Below the pieces are notes generated by a model that was not told the DNA's origin, searched no databases, and saw nothing but the letters and a program-made list of their open reading frames with translations. From Candidatus Poribacteria bacterium (lineage in GTDB: Bacteria; Poribacteria; WGA-4E; UBA9662), in NCBI GenBank assembly GCA_002699335.1, contig PACG01000087.1, forward strand, positions 10,451 through 30,334: a stretch of 19,884 nucleotides of DNA, in the 5' to 3' direction. Of the stretch, positions 1 through 8,380 are shown piece after piece. The translations under genes and the position numbers were made by a program. Positions within the stretch are counted from its first letter, which is position 1. Each line of letters opens with the position of its first letter.

Positions 1-261
1 TTCCAGCTTTTGTTACTAGGAAAACGGCACTATACAAGGCTGTTCCACCATCTTTATTTTTGGCGTTAACATCACTCCCTGTTGAATGAGGGATTCAACC
101 ATCTCAGTTTGCCCTGTCAGCGTAACTCCTGACAAGGGAGTTACGCCAAAGATCGCATCTTTAGCATTCTGATATCTATCCCATTGACCAGATGTTGCTT
201 GACGACGTCGATGTTGCCCATACTCGCTGCTTTCCATATATCGTCTTGTGCCTGGACGACT
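1..261 (-). pseudogene. Exported ankyrin-repeat protein, decayed fragment, runs off the left edge
   Basis: Read on the minus strand, three successive frames join into ankyrin repeats. The first frame gives VVQAQDDIWKAASMGN followed by IDVVKQHLVNGIDI. A one-base loss near 174-178 leads to NAKDAIFGVTPLS and then GQTEMVESLIQQGV. A second loss near 55 leads to DVNAKNKDGGTALYSAVFL. The patterns G-N-x-(D/E)-V-V, TPL and G-(A/V)-D-V-N-A-K are the ankyrin consensus. The piece VQAQ just before DDIWKAA looks like the end of a signal peptide, so the intact protein was probably exported. An ATG at 305-303 opens in frame but lies inside the terminal repeat of the neighbouring insertion sequence, so it is probably not the original start. 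The gene seems to have been cut in its leader by that element. The function of the parent protein cannot be told; such proteins bind other proteins. Confidence 0.7.
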
Positions 262-306
262 GGGGTAAGCGTCAAGAATAGGGCGCCTGGATAGGAATAA
301 AACATC
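262..306 (+). repeat. Left terminal inverted repeat of the ISKra4-type element
   Basis: Pairs with the reverse complement of 1788-1832: about 35 of 45 positions agree. The shared core includes CTATTCTTGA and CAGGCG when read on the other strand. Confidence 0.6.
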
Positions 307-322
307 AGGGGGCTTTGGCTGG

Positions 323-1666
323 TTACCAGTAATCATCCCATTGGTCATTGAGAATCATTTGTCGCCAACATAGAAGGCGGTCGCCCCCAGTCCGACTCCA
401 GTTTTGCCCTCTCAATTTCTGTCGGCGGCAAACTAACAGATCGACCGTCTTTTCTACCAGGGATGATCCGAGATAATAGCCCGCTTGCTGAAAGTGGTGA
501 TAGTCAATAATGGCGGCCCGGTTGTTGCTGCTGAACAGGTGCAGGGGCGGCAAACTTCCCTCTGCTAGTTGAGCTGGCTTCTCGGACGGCTGTCCGCCTA
601 ATTGTGGTGCCAAAATCATTATTGATTGCAATGTCTGGCTCGATTGTCCACGCCATAGCGGGTCAATTCATTGCTGACCCCCAGGCTTGCCCCTCTTGGT
701 CGCTTAATCCATCTGCTGGCGGCCCTCTAACGTTTGCCAGACTCGTCGTTTTAGATGCCACCAATCCAGAATTAAGCTAGCTTTTGGATATTGAGTCTGA
801 GCCAGCTTGTTAATCCACCTAGCTCCATCGGATAAATCACCAGTTAGTCTTGATTATCAATGTCCGTGCTTCGGGGTCTCGTAAACAACTGTTGGCTGAA
901 GGCCTGTACCGATTTCAATGTGCCCACATATTGTTTGTCTAACAACTGACGCCGATTGGTTCCTACTGCCGCTAGCTGATGACTGAAGACAATTCCTACT
1001 TTAGCCTCCATAAAACGATTCTGGGCCCTGGCATTGACCCAAATCCCATCAATGCCCAAGTAAACTGTTTTGAAGGATTAATCTGCGCTGTTTTTTGGCC
1101 GCGACAGCTCCTCCACCAGCACCTCCACCGTTTCAGCCAAGGCTTGCTCATCAGCCTGCTGGAAATTAGCCTGCTCTTGAGCCTCAACTCTAGCTGCTTC
1201 CTGCAAACAGAGCTGACGGATTCATTCGTGACTAATGGTGACGCCGATTAGTCGCTGAATGCTTTCTTGGGCTTACCGATAGGGTCAGGGGTAGCACAAT
1301 GAATTGCAACTTGCTTCAGGCCCGGGCTGATATTGGCTTCAGCTAAACCCTTCAAGTCGGCCAGGCAACCACTGTTCAGCTGGAATAATCGGCCACAGGG
1401 GTGGCACCTCAGCCACGGTAGGGCAAAAATAGGGCCGAATCTGGTCTTCAGCTGACGGTGTTGGTAACCTTTGAAGATCGCTCTTTTTTACACTACGGAC
1501 AAGCAATAGCCTCAGCTAGCACTTTCTATCTTTGAATCAGAGATGCTAATTGATGCTCAAAGAGTTGCTGCTTGATCTGTTATCCCTTGGCATCAATCAC
1601 CGCTTCCAACTGATCAATTGATTCTGCCTGATCCGGTAACTGGATAGTAATTTGTACTTCGGTCAT
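323..1666 (-). pseudogene. ISKra4-family transposase, multiply frameshifted
   Basis: From an ATG at 1666 (GGAG nine bases upstream) to a TAA at 325-323 there are 1344 bases, or 448 codons, which matches a full ISKra4-type transposase. The reading frame changes several times and carries in-frame stops such as those after VIDAKG and LIQR. Pieces that identify the family, in order, are LKGLAEANISPGLKQVA (about 1355), a coiled segment EAARVEAQEQANFQQADEQ, YLGIDGIWVNARAQN and MEAKVGIVF (about 1060), SDGARWINKLAQ (about 829), LILDWWHLKRRVWQTLEG, and the C-terminal GQNWSRTGGDRLL with ILNDQWDDYW. The IDG and SDGARW segments probably carried catalytic acidic residues. It cannot make an active protein. 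Both gained and lost bases are needed to rejoin it, so it is older than most other broken genes here. Confidence 0.8.
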
Positions 1667-1787
1667 GGCTCTATTCTCCTGCATAGCCGACTATCTCTGG
1701 GCTACCTGATTTGACGAGCCCTAATCTATCATTATTGTTCCAATCTTAGCCAGCAAATACAATTACGGCAACCGCCCAAAGCCACTT

Positions 1788-1832
1788 GAGGCTTAATTCC
1801 CACTCAGGCGATCTATTCTTGATGCTTACACC
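1788..1832 (-). repeat. Right terminal inverted repeat of the ISKra4-type element
   Basis: Partner of 262-306. The plus strand reads outward with CAGGCG, then CTATTCTTGA, then GCTTACACC. Confidence 0.6.
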
Positions 1833-2260
1833 GGACCTGTAAATCACTGTGCAGACTGAGGTGGTTAATTTTGCTAATTGGGGTACGGGAGCGATCATTT
1901 AACGATTGTTTACTAAGACCTAAGTTGGTGGGGTTAGGCCGATAACCGTTAGTTTTGGGCTGGTGAGGTGTTATCCATTTGACACGCACCACATATCTGG
2001 CAAATACTACGGGCTTGCATGATATAAGCCGAAAAATCCCTGCCCCAGTTGTGTCAGAGGGTTAAGCGCGCATAAACAGAGCACAAACATCGACAGCAGA
2101 ATAGTACCCAACCATACCCGCTACAAAATAGACAGATTCTCCTGAGTAACTCCGCGATACACAGAAGCCAGTAGTGATAACATAGCGCGTTTAGCAACAG
2201 GTAAACATCAGTCTATGCCGGCACCTACTCTATGTCTTACGGGTTCAACCTCAGACGGAC
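1833..2260. other. Gap without a supported gene
   Basis: No intact gene is visible. On the minus strand 2183-2007 one frame reads 58 codons with a single internal TAG, including the hydrophobic stretch LGTILLSMFVLCLCALNPL. This may be a scrap of a membrane protein, but I recognise no family and chance is possible. Confidence 0.4.
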
Positions 2261-2851
2261 TTACTTTTGAAGCCCCTGTAAAAAAAGGAGAGTAACGGCT
2301 GCGGATATTTCATCCACACCACAGGTGATCTCCAGCATCCTCTTTCCAATGATATAGTGAACACAGGCACCGACAAATGAAGAGGCAACCAGACAGGAAT
2401 TCATTTGCTTAAAGGCATTATCCTCAATGCGCTGTTGAATGTAATTGATAAAGTCTTTTATGGGTAACTTAGGATTTTTTAGATATATATCGGCCAACTT
2501 CCCTTCTTCTAGAACACTATACATCAGCAGCCGGTAAAGCGTGGTATTTTCACCCTTTAACAAAATTGACCTGGCAATAGAGTAAAAGACTCCGTAATCG
2601 TCTTTTTTTGCAGCCTGGTCGGACGGGAAAGAGACAACATATTCATCCAATTGCGATTCAACGATAGCTGCATAGAGCTTTTCCTTGGTCTCAAACAGAC
2701 GGAAAATCATAGCTTCACTGACATTGCCCGCCTGTGAAATTTCCCGTGTTTTAGTGCCGTGAAAGCCCTTTTTTGAAAATAGTTCGGTGGCAACAGATAC
2801 AATTTGCTTCCTACGCTCATCGGCCGAAAGTCGAGTTCGTTTTTTTTTCAC
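2261..2851 (-). CDS. TetR/AcrR-family transcriptional regulator
   Basis: A 196-residue protein of normal TetR length. Residues 10-60 form the DNA-binding domain: DERRKQIVSVATELF, then GFHGTKTREISQAGNVSEAM, then FRLFETKEKLY, the classic N-terminal helix plus helix-turn-helix of the family. The rest is an all-helical ligand domain with no recognisable ligand signature. The start is GTG at 2851; no ATG fits before residue 48, and GGAAGG lies 14 bases upstream. Members beside RND pumps usually repress the pump until a drug or other small molecule binds. Here the divergent gene at 3081 is an RND pump remnant, so that was probably the original target. The regulator is intact while its likely target is broken. 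A short dyad just upstream of its start may allow self-control. Confidence 0.9.
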   Translation of the reverse strand: MKKKRTRLSADERRKQIVSVATELFSKKGFHGTKTREISQAGNVSEAMIFRLFETKEKLYAAIVESQLDEYVVSFPSDQAAKKDDYGVFYSIARSILLKGENTTLYRLLMYSVLEEGKLADIYLKNPKLPIKDFINYIQQRIEDNAFKQMNSCLVASSFVGACVHYIIGKRMLEITCGVDEISAAVTLLFLQGLQK

Positions 2852-2852
2852 T

Positions 2853-2867
2853 GGTAGAAATACTACC
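2853..2867. promoter_or_regulatory. Short dyad before the TetR gene, possible operator
   Basis: GGTAG AAATA CTACC, with perfect 5-bp arms, sits two bases upstream of the GTG start. Short enough to be chance, but in the place expected for self-repression. Confidence 0.25.
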
Positions 2868-3039
2868 TTCCAATCGCTTTTTCTGTCTGATTCCTTAAAG
2901 AATTATGGTCAAACCCTGAACGATATTACAACGCCATTCAGCAATGAGACCAATCAGATAAAAGGTAAGGGTAGAAATCAATTTTAGCTTGAATATGGCT
3001 CTTTAATGCTGATACAATTTAGCCCTCTCCCCAAAGGAA

Positions 3040-3055
3040 GTAAGTGGTTACTTAC
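3040..3055. promoter_or_regulatory. Perfect dyad before the RND remnant, possible TetR operator
   Basis: GTAAGT GGTT ACTTAC, with perfect 6-bp arms, lies 25 bases upstream of the ATG at 3081 and between the regulator and the pump remnant. This is where a TetR-type repressor of a divergent pump gene would bind. Binding by the neighbour is inference. Confidence 0.4.
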
Positions 3056-3080
3056 AATTATATCATTTCGGTTGCATTCG

Positions 3081-3375
3081 ATGTCAATACCCACGTTATC
3101 AGTCACAAATACGGTCCTAGCCAATCTAATGATGATTCTGAGCATCGCTTTTAGCATTTATGCCTGAATATCTTGGCCCAGGGACTTTAACTTGACACCT
3201 ACACCGCCAGAATCACCACTTTCTATCCGGGGCCTCACCAAAAGAAGTAGAAAAGCTGGTGACGGCTCGAATTGGAAAAGAGATCTAAAATATTGATCAG
3301 ATTAATCTAATTATAGTTACATCACAAATTGCTTCGGATTGGCATCTTTATTTGAGGATTGATCACTTAGATTGA
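3081..3375 (+). pseudogene. RND efflux transporter (HAE-1/AcrB type), N-terminal remnant
   Basis: From an ATG at 3081 the frame reads MSIPTLSVTNTVLANLMM and then ILSIAFSIYA before a TGA. Loss of one G there restores AWNILAQ, then LDTYTARITTFYPG after a further stop. A second lost G in the run at about 3226-3230 leads to ASPKEVEKLVTARIGKEI, a TAA, and NIDQIN. This is the start of an AcrB-like pump: first transmembrane helix, then the periplasmic F-Y-P-G-A-S-P-x-E-V-E segment found across the family. Only about 95 of some 1000 residues remain; homology fades near 3375, where a promoter begins. It was probably a proton-driven inner-membrane exporter repressed by the divergent TetR gene. Two frameshifts and two or more stops make it dead. 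Confidence 0.75.
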
Positions 3376-3406
3376 TTGACATTTTCCCCTTCTCCTTCAG
3401 TATACT
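3376..3406 (+). promoter_or_regulatory. Possible sigma-70-type promoter
   Basis: A perfect -35 TTGACA (3376-3381) and -10 TATACT (3401-3406) are separated by 19 bases, a little long. It would read toward 3523. It starts where the RND remnant fades, so it may belong to the following gene. Confidence 0.35.
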
Positions 3407-3417
3407 TTGGTAAGTAT
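3402..3417. promoter_or_regulatory. Perfect dyad over the -10 element
   Basis: ATACTT TGGT AAGTAT has perfect 6-bp arms and overlaps the -10 TATACT. It shares the ACTT/AAGT core with the dyad at 3040-3055, so both might be sites for the same repressor. Confidence 0.35.
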
Positions 3418-3457
3418 GTATATCTTTTGCCATGCAATATAACAAAAAAGTAGGTGC

Positions 3458-3486
3458 CTGACAAGTGAAACCCGTTTCATTATACG
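3458..3486 (+). promoter_or_regulatory. Promoter with a perfect dyad in its spacer
   Basis: A -35 CTGACA (3458-3463, five of six consensus bases) and -10 TATACG (3481-3486) are separated by exactly 17 bases. The spacer holds TGAAAC CC GTTTCA (3466-3479), a perfect 6-bp dyad. A repressor bound there would block polymerase directly. The start codon at 3523, preceded by GGAG, is 36 bases downstream. Confidence 0.45.
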
Positions 3487-3522
3487 TTAGCCCTCCTCCA
3501 ACTTTAAATCAACGGAGAATGT

Positions 3523-3947
3523 TACATGTTCAATTATAAACCAAAAACGCGTACTTTACTCCTCTTGATCTCTTAGCCATATTTGCGGTTAACTTGCTGG
3601 CTGATAACTACCTGATTCCAAGCAAAAGATAACTTATTTGGCTTTACAGCTCTACAAAACCTCATGCCTTTTCGGGCGTTAGTACTGAGTTAATAGGTCA
3701 TATTAATGTTGGTTTGAAAGACCTGAGCAATTTTAATGCTGAATTTAGTCCCAAGGCGAATACTATTGAAACAGGAGATAAAAAGAGAGGTGAACACATG
3801 ATGAAACGGCTAGAACCAGAAAAATCCCCCAATATTATACTCTCTGCCAATTCAAATATGATCTATTCGATTCTGTTAGGACAAGCCAATGAACAGATCA
3901 AAATGAATAAATTGAATCTTGGTGAGACTATAAATTGTAAGTTCTGA
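3523..3947 (+). pseudogene. Small membrane-anchored protein of unknown family, broken
   Basis: The ATG at 3523 has GGAG about nine bases upstream and follows a plausible promoter. The frame gives MFNYKPKTRTLLLL and then stops. Loss of one base near 3562 restores DLLAIFAVNLLADNYL and then IPSKR before a TAA at 3630-3632. After that stop the same frame stays open for 104 codons, including FSGVSTELIGHINVG and SNFNAEFSPKANTIETGD, to the TGA ending at 3947. The first 35 residues look like a signal or membrane anchor. I do not recognise the family. An internal ATG at 3798 with a good ribosome-binding site could still give a 49-residue peptide, but nothing shows it is made. About 141 codons in all if rejoined. 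Confidence 0.4.
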
Positions 3948-4046
3948 TGTAACAACAATAAAACTTCACGGCGTAAAAGACTCAGCGTTTAGAGAAAATA
4001 AAAGTCAGTCATCCAAATTCAGATACGTTGCTAATAATAGGGGCAG

Positions 4047-4073
4047 TTCAACGTAAAACTATCGGATTATAAT
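4047..4073 (+). promoter_or_regulatory. Weak promoter candidate before TonB
   Basis: A perfect -10 TATAAT (4068-4073) lies 46 bases before the GTG at 4119. The only -35-like sequence, TTCAAC at 4047-4052, is 15 bases away and poor. Confidence 0.3.
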
Positions 4074-4118
4074 ATAAAAGGACCAGGGTTCTGGTTTTCC
4101 AAGCTGAGAGAAGTAACA

Positions 4119-5070
4119 GTGAACATCAATATAGCTTCAAAAATGGATTCTAAAAAAGGAGTAGATCCAAAGAATCAACGGTATTGTCCGCAAGTCCGTC
4201 CATGTCGAACCGAGGTACCCAGATATGTTTTCCGCCACGGGTTAACAAGGGGGCACAGGAAAAAAACAGAATCGCGAAGAAAAATAACACTCGTATTTCT
4301 ATCACCGTTTCAATCGGCTTACATGTTATCGCTGCTTTCATCGGTACCATATACATAGTTCAAAACAGGAAGTATTTCAAGATAATATCTTAGTGGATGT
4401 TTTTCGTGTCACCAAGCAGAAGTTACCCAAACGCCGACCCGACCAACGGAAGTCACCTCGAGTCAAACTACCTAAAGCTAAAGTCAAATCACTAAAATTT
4501 CTCTCATCCAAGACACCCGTTATAACCGCTGTCAATTTGCCATTGAGCGATTCTGTGTATTCTATTCCAGTTGATGTTCGGATATCGATTGATGACTTTT
4601 CGACAATGTCTGGCCTAGGTAGTTTAAGGGGCATCTTGCCAACACAGCTCGATTTAACGCCGGTATATACTTCTACGTTGCCTCAGATTATGCCAAAGAA
4701 GATTGTAGGAATCATGGATCAACAACCACGAATTGGCTTAGAAGTCAGTGACCTAAACTTTCAGATAGACGAAATGTTGTTTGCCGGACCTGGAGAAGTC
4801 GCTCAGCCACCCCGCTTCGCCAACAAGGTGGTAGCAGAATATCCGAATTTAGCTCGTAGGGCCCAAAAAGAGGGGGTAGTTATTCTAGAAGCAGAAATTG
4901 GTGCAGACGGTGTAGCCAGGGACATTATCGTCGTGCAGAAAATGGGGTTTGGTTGTGATCAAGCCGCTGTAAAAGCACTTAGAAGATCGCGCTTCAATCC
5001 AGCTCGGCAAGGGAGAAAGGCTATTCCGATGCGAATTCAGATACCGTATCGATTTCAGCTAGTCGTCTAA
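4119..5070 (+). pseudogene. tonB: TonB-family energy transducer, broken by two single-base losses
   Basis: TonB proteins span the periplasm and pass energy from the inner membrane to outer-membrane receptors. Three frames join here. MNINIASKMDSKKGV starts at a GTG (4119). Near 4183 a lost T moves the frame to LSASPSMSNRGTQI, then ISITVSIGLHVIAAFIG and TIYIVQN, the single N-terminal membrane anchor. Near 4366 a lost C moves it to QEVFQDNILVDVFRVTK, after which the frame stays open to TAA at 5070. That last part has a basic, proline-containing linker (KLPKRRPDQRKSPRVK) and a TonB C-terminal domain: PPRFANKVVAEYPNLAR, EGVVILEAEIGADG, then FNPARQG and IPYRFQLVV. Rejoined it is about 316 residues. 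Without the two shifts repaired, the C-terminal domain has no anchor. The receptor 53 bases downstream is intact, so either another TonB serves it or the shifts are artefacts. Confidence 0.8.
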
Positions 5071-5123
5071 AGCGATCCTGAATGTGAAGTCTCTAACTCA
5101 CAATCTAGCAGTCTAGACAAAAC

Positions 5124-7415
5124 ATGCTTAGAAATATAATCAAATCCAGCTTGGCCGTTTTAATTGGAATAATAATTGCCTCGGTTGTGTTAGCCTCAGA
5201 AATCGAAGGAACCGTATCTAGAAGAGGTTCACAGGAACAGATAGCAGGTGTGGCTGTTCGCCTCTTAGAAACCAATTTGACCACCTTCACCGACCGCGAC
5301 GGCCAGTTCAAAATCGAAAACGTTACCGCTGGCAACTATCAACTGGTCTTCTCCCGTTTTCGCTATCGTACTCAAATCATAAATGTAACGGTTGAAGAAA
5401 ACCAAGTCGAAACAGTCGAGACACGGTTGGAGCGAATTGAGTTTATTTTTGATGAGGTGATAACAACTGGGAACAGATTAACCGAGTCGGTTAGTCGCCA
5501 AAGTTTAACCGGACTGGAAATCAAACGAATCCCTGGCACTGGTGGTGATGCCTTGCGTGCCATTCAAGCACTACCAGGCATTAAGGCTGGTGCTGACTTT
5601 GGTGGACAACTCTACGTCCGGGGAGGTAGCCCCGAAGACAACACTATCTACTTCGACCGTTACCCACTGGCCAATGCCTATCACTTTGGTGGGCTGGTAT
5701 CTACAGTCAGTTCTGAGATTTTGCAACGCATCGATATCTACGCCGGTGGTTTCGGCGCTGAATACGGTCAGGATTCACAGGCCGTCATCGACATTTATTC
5801 TCGCCCGGGCAACCGCAAACATTTTAGCAGCAGACTTAATCTAAACATTCTCTATTCCGAAGGCTTAATCGAGGGGCCGCTGGGGCGGTCAGGCTCCTGG
5901 TACTTCGCTGGCCGTCGCAGCTATTTTGACCTTTTTCCATTAGAAAAAGTCATAGACGTTATCACCGCTTTTCCCCGCTTCTGGGATTACCAAACCCGGT
6001 TTAACTACGACATTAATGAAAAATTCCAGATCGACTTTACTGCCTTTGCTGCCGACGACTTCGCTGAATTGGTCTTTACCGAGGAACAACAAGATGAAGA
6101 AGAATTAAGAGGGGCATTATACATTAAAAATTCGGCTAACGTACAAGGGTTTCATCTGCGCGCTTTGTTAAGCCCTCGTCTGACCTACGACTTCAATCTT
6201 TCTCACAATAAGCAGTTGGTCAACTTCAAGATCGGCCAGGGATTCTTCCTGCGCATTCAGCCTAATGTCTATGATGTGAGGCACGATGTGGTGTACGAGC
6301 TTTCACCCAATGTTCGGTTGGAGTCAGGCTTGATTAACTCAATCGGCGACGTTGTGGTCCAACTGTTCTTTCCCAATCCACCAGAAGAGGGAGATACAAA
6401 CTACGATTTTCTACAGGCTGAAAAAAATAAGGTCGATACAGTTCAAGAATTCTATGAAGTAGAAGGCTATCTGCAGACGCGCTTTACGATGGGGGAAATC
6501 CTGTCAATGACAGTCGGTACACGGGTAGATTACTCCGCTGACTTAACCGCTCAGGCTACGCCGCAACCTCGCCTCAGCCTGAACTTTACCCCTGCCCAAT
6601 TGCCACAATTAAGATTGGCCTATGGTCGCTATCTGCAAACCCCGCAACCGCCACAATTCTTTGACCCCGGAGGCAACCCGGAATTGGAAGAGAGTCTGGC
6701 CGACCACTACATTTTAGAGTTGGAACGTGAATTTGAAAATGGCACTGTGCTGAAACTAGCTGGTTACCGTAAACAACTGAAAAAACAAATTGAACCGGAC
6801 CCAGAAAAAGATCCAGCCAAAAACAGAAAGTATCTCAACATTGGAGAGGGATATGCACAAGGGGCAGAATTCCTGCTCCAACATCGTCAGGGAGACAAAT
6901 TTTTTGGTTGGTTAAGTTATGCCAGATCAGTTTCTAAAAGACGAGATGCCCCCGATCAAGCCTACCGATTCTACTCCTACGACCAAACGCATATCGCGAC
7001 TGTTACTGCCAGCTATAAATTTACCAAAACCTTTGAGATCGGTGGGCGATGGCAATATGCGACAGGAAACCCCTACACACCTCTGACTTGCGAAGAAAAT
7101 ATCGATAATCCCTGTTACCAGAGTACTCTTGACCCCAGGAACAGACAGGCGAGAAAGATTCCTCTCTACGGTGCGATTAATTCTTTCCGTGTAACTCCTT
7201 TTCACCGTCTGGATGTTCGAATCAGCAAAACCTTTGTTTTTGACACTTGGCAGATGGGGACCTATCTAGAACTAATCAACGCTTACAACCGAAAGAATGT
7301 ATTACAGTTCAACTATGATGAAAACTACGCACGAGACGAAGATGGAGAAGTCAAGAAGGAAATTATCGGACAACTTCCTCTCGTTCCGTACGTTGGTATT
7401 ATATTGGAGTTTTAA
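5124..7415 (+). CDS. TonB-dependent outer-membrane receptor with carboxypeptidase-like N-terminal domain
   Basis: A 763-residue outer-membrane barrel that takes up a substrate using energy passed by TonB. Residues 1-25 form a signal peptide (hydrophobic LAVLIGIIIASVVLA). Residues 26-103 are a carboxypeptidase-regulatory-like beta domain, with TFTDRDGQFKIENVTAG typical. A possible TonB box, DEVITTG, lies at 110-116. The plug domain follows at about 120-230, with GGDALRAIQALPGI, QLYVRGGSPEDN and GAEYGQDSQAVIDI. The remaining residues give an amphipathic barrel ending in phenylalanine (GIILEF), as outer-membrane barrels do. The layout resembles CirA/FecA-type receptors of diderm phyla; the substrate cannot be told. 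No strong ribosome-binding site precedes the ATG. It follows the broken tonB by 53 bases and was probably co-transcribed. No internal defect is visible. Confidence 0.92.
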   Translation: MLRNIIKSSLAVLIGIIIASVVLASEIEGTVSRRGSQEQIAGVAVRLLETNLTTFTDRDGQFKIENVTAGNYQLVFSRFRYRTQIINVTVEENQVETVETRLERIEFIFDEVITTGNRLTESVSRQSLTGLEIKRIPGTGGDALRAIQALPGIKAGADFGGQLYVRGGSPEDNTIYFDRYPLANAYHFGGLVSTVSSEILQRIDIYAGGFGAEYGQDSQAVIDIYSRPGNRKHFSSRLNLNILYSEGLIEGPLGRSGSWYFAGRRSYFDLFPLEKVIDVITAFPRFWDYQTRFNYDINEKFQIDFTAFAADDFAELVFTEEQQDEEELRGALYIKNSANVQGFHLRALLSPRLTYDFNLSHNKQLVNFKIGQGFFLRIQPNVYDVRHDVVYELSPNVRLESGLINSIGDVVVQLFFPNPPEEGDTNYDFLQAEKNKVDTVQEFYEVEGYLQTRFTMGEILSMTVGTRVDYSADLTAQATPQPRLSLNFTPAQLPQLRLAYGRYLQTPQPPQFFDPGGNPELEESLADHYILELEREFENGTVLKLAGYRKQLKKQIEPDPEKDPAKNRKYLNIGEGYAQGAEFLLQHRQGDKFFGWLSYARSVSKRRDAPDQAYRFYSYDQTHIATVTASYKFTKTFEIGGRWQYATGNPYTPLTCEENIDNPCYQSTLDPRNRQARKIPLYGAINSFRVTPFHRLDVRISKTFVFDTWQMGTYLELINAYNRKNVLQFNYDENYARDEDGEVKKEIIGQLPLVPYVGIILEF

Positions 7416-7565
7416 AGACCTGGTTTTGTTCATTACAGATACTTCTGATTCCTCTACCCAACGATGTAACTCAACCAATACCTGAAATGCCTGTTGGTAA
7501 AGAAGTCACCACTCCAACAGTCAATACCACCACTTAAAGTCTGAAAGAGGAGGAAGGTAACCGCA

Positions 7566-7858
7566 TCTGCTTGAACAGATGAGTCCAATTTATAGTGGAA
7601 TCCTGCATGGTCGTCATACCGCTATCAATAGTGGCAGCATGTGATAGTAAAACATTTTTGCTGTCACGCCGTTCAGGCTTGAGTGCGATCTTCTGTGGTG
7701 TAGCAATGTGGTTGCTAATTGATTCTCTGGTCTTAGTTACCGACTCATATGCCGTGAGGCAGACCTCTTCATATTTGATAATTGGCTCGAGGCACACCAC
7801 AAAGATGTTTATCCCTCCAACTGGTGCTTGTAGTCGATTATCTTGTTGCGCTTAGCAG
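7566..7858 (+). pseudogene. Possible ExbB/TolQ-like proton-channel remnant
   Basis: After GAGGAGG at 7546 one frame reads RICLNR, a TGA, then VQFIVESCMVVIPLSIVA and SKTFLLSRRSG. This resembles the first membrane helix and following arginine-rich turn of ExbB/TolQ proteins, which power TonB. Position after tonB and its receptor fits. The rest of the stretch is not convincing in any frame, and the 293 bases could hold less than half of the gene. An unrelated membrane scrap is equally possible. Confidence 0.25.
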
Positions 7859-8380
7859 GCCCGCTTGGCTGAGTGTTCCTTCCAAAAATCCCACTTACTC
7901 TGGTGCTATTTTAGAGGATGCTTACCATGGGACTGTCCCGATTCTTGGGACTACCTCAACTATCATTCCCGCAACAACGGAAATCCAGTTGACTTGGAGC
8001 CTCACTAAATCCTATCTAAACACGCCTTCTTACAGGTGTGAAAACACACCATACTGGGCTGTTATCCGATTGAGATAGAAAATTCCTGCTGACACCCAGG
8101 TTTTCACTTGGAGTTTTCTAAGCACTGATTGGCCGGTCTACTTTTCTTCCCCAAGACAGGTGCCTTACTACCAATAAATATTATAGAGCCTGTTCTTATT
8201 TGTTACTTAAAAATCGATAGATACTTTACACTGAAAATCTATCAGGCCATCTACAACTAATCTGGAGAGAAACCACATTAATTTTTAGCTGTATTGGCAG
8301 AAGTTAATGAGACAATCACACAAGGAATTCTCACCAGCAAGGACATAGAAGTAGTCAAGACGACTAGGGCAATATAGGAG
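7859..8380. other. Gap without a supported gene
   Basis: No intact gene. An open frame over 7782-8078 has no recognisable family. From 8282 the frame FLAVLAEVNETITQGILTSK runs to a TAG at 8375, just before the exporter remnant and in its frame. It could be the tail of a lost upstream gene. Confidence 0.4.

Larger units (their letters stand above)
262..1832 (-). mobile_element. ISKra4-family insertion sequence, decayed but near full length
   Basis: An inverted repeat of about 45 bp (roughly 78 percent identity by eye) forms the ends: 262-306 begins GGGGTAAGCGTCAAGAATAG, and the reverse of 1788-1832 begins GGTGTAAGCATCAAGAATAG. Weaker similarity continues inward to about 333 and 1761, with GGCTTTGG on both sides. 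The element would be about 1.57 kb and contains one transposase gene on the minus strand. The flanks GGACGACT (left) and GGACCTGT (right) might be a worn 8-bp target duplication, but this is weak. It is inserted in the leader of an ankyrin-repeat gene. The ends are assigned from the repeat alone. Confidence 0.6.

Noticed and set aside
7859..8290. ExbD or Ig-like domain in the frame containing TTSTIIPATTEIQLT
   Set aside because: Similarity is only a short low-complexity stretch and no frame supports the family.
8282..8375. Resemblance of ETITQGILTSKDI to the Spo11/topoisomerase VI A segment LTSKRDIYY
   Set aside because: The catalytic tyrosines are missing and the continuation is unlike that family.
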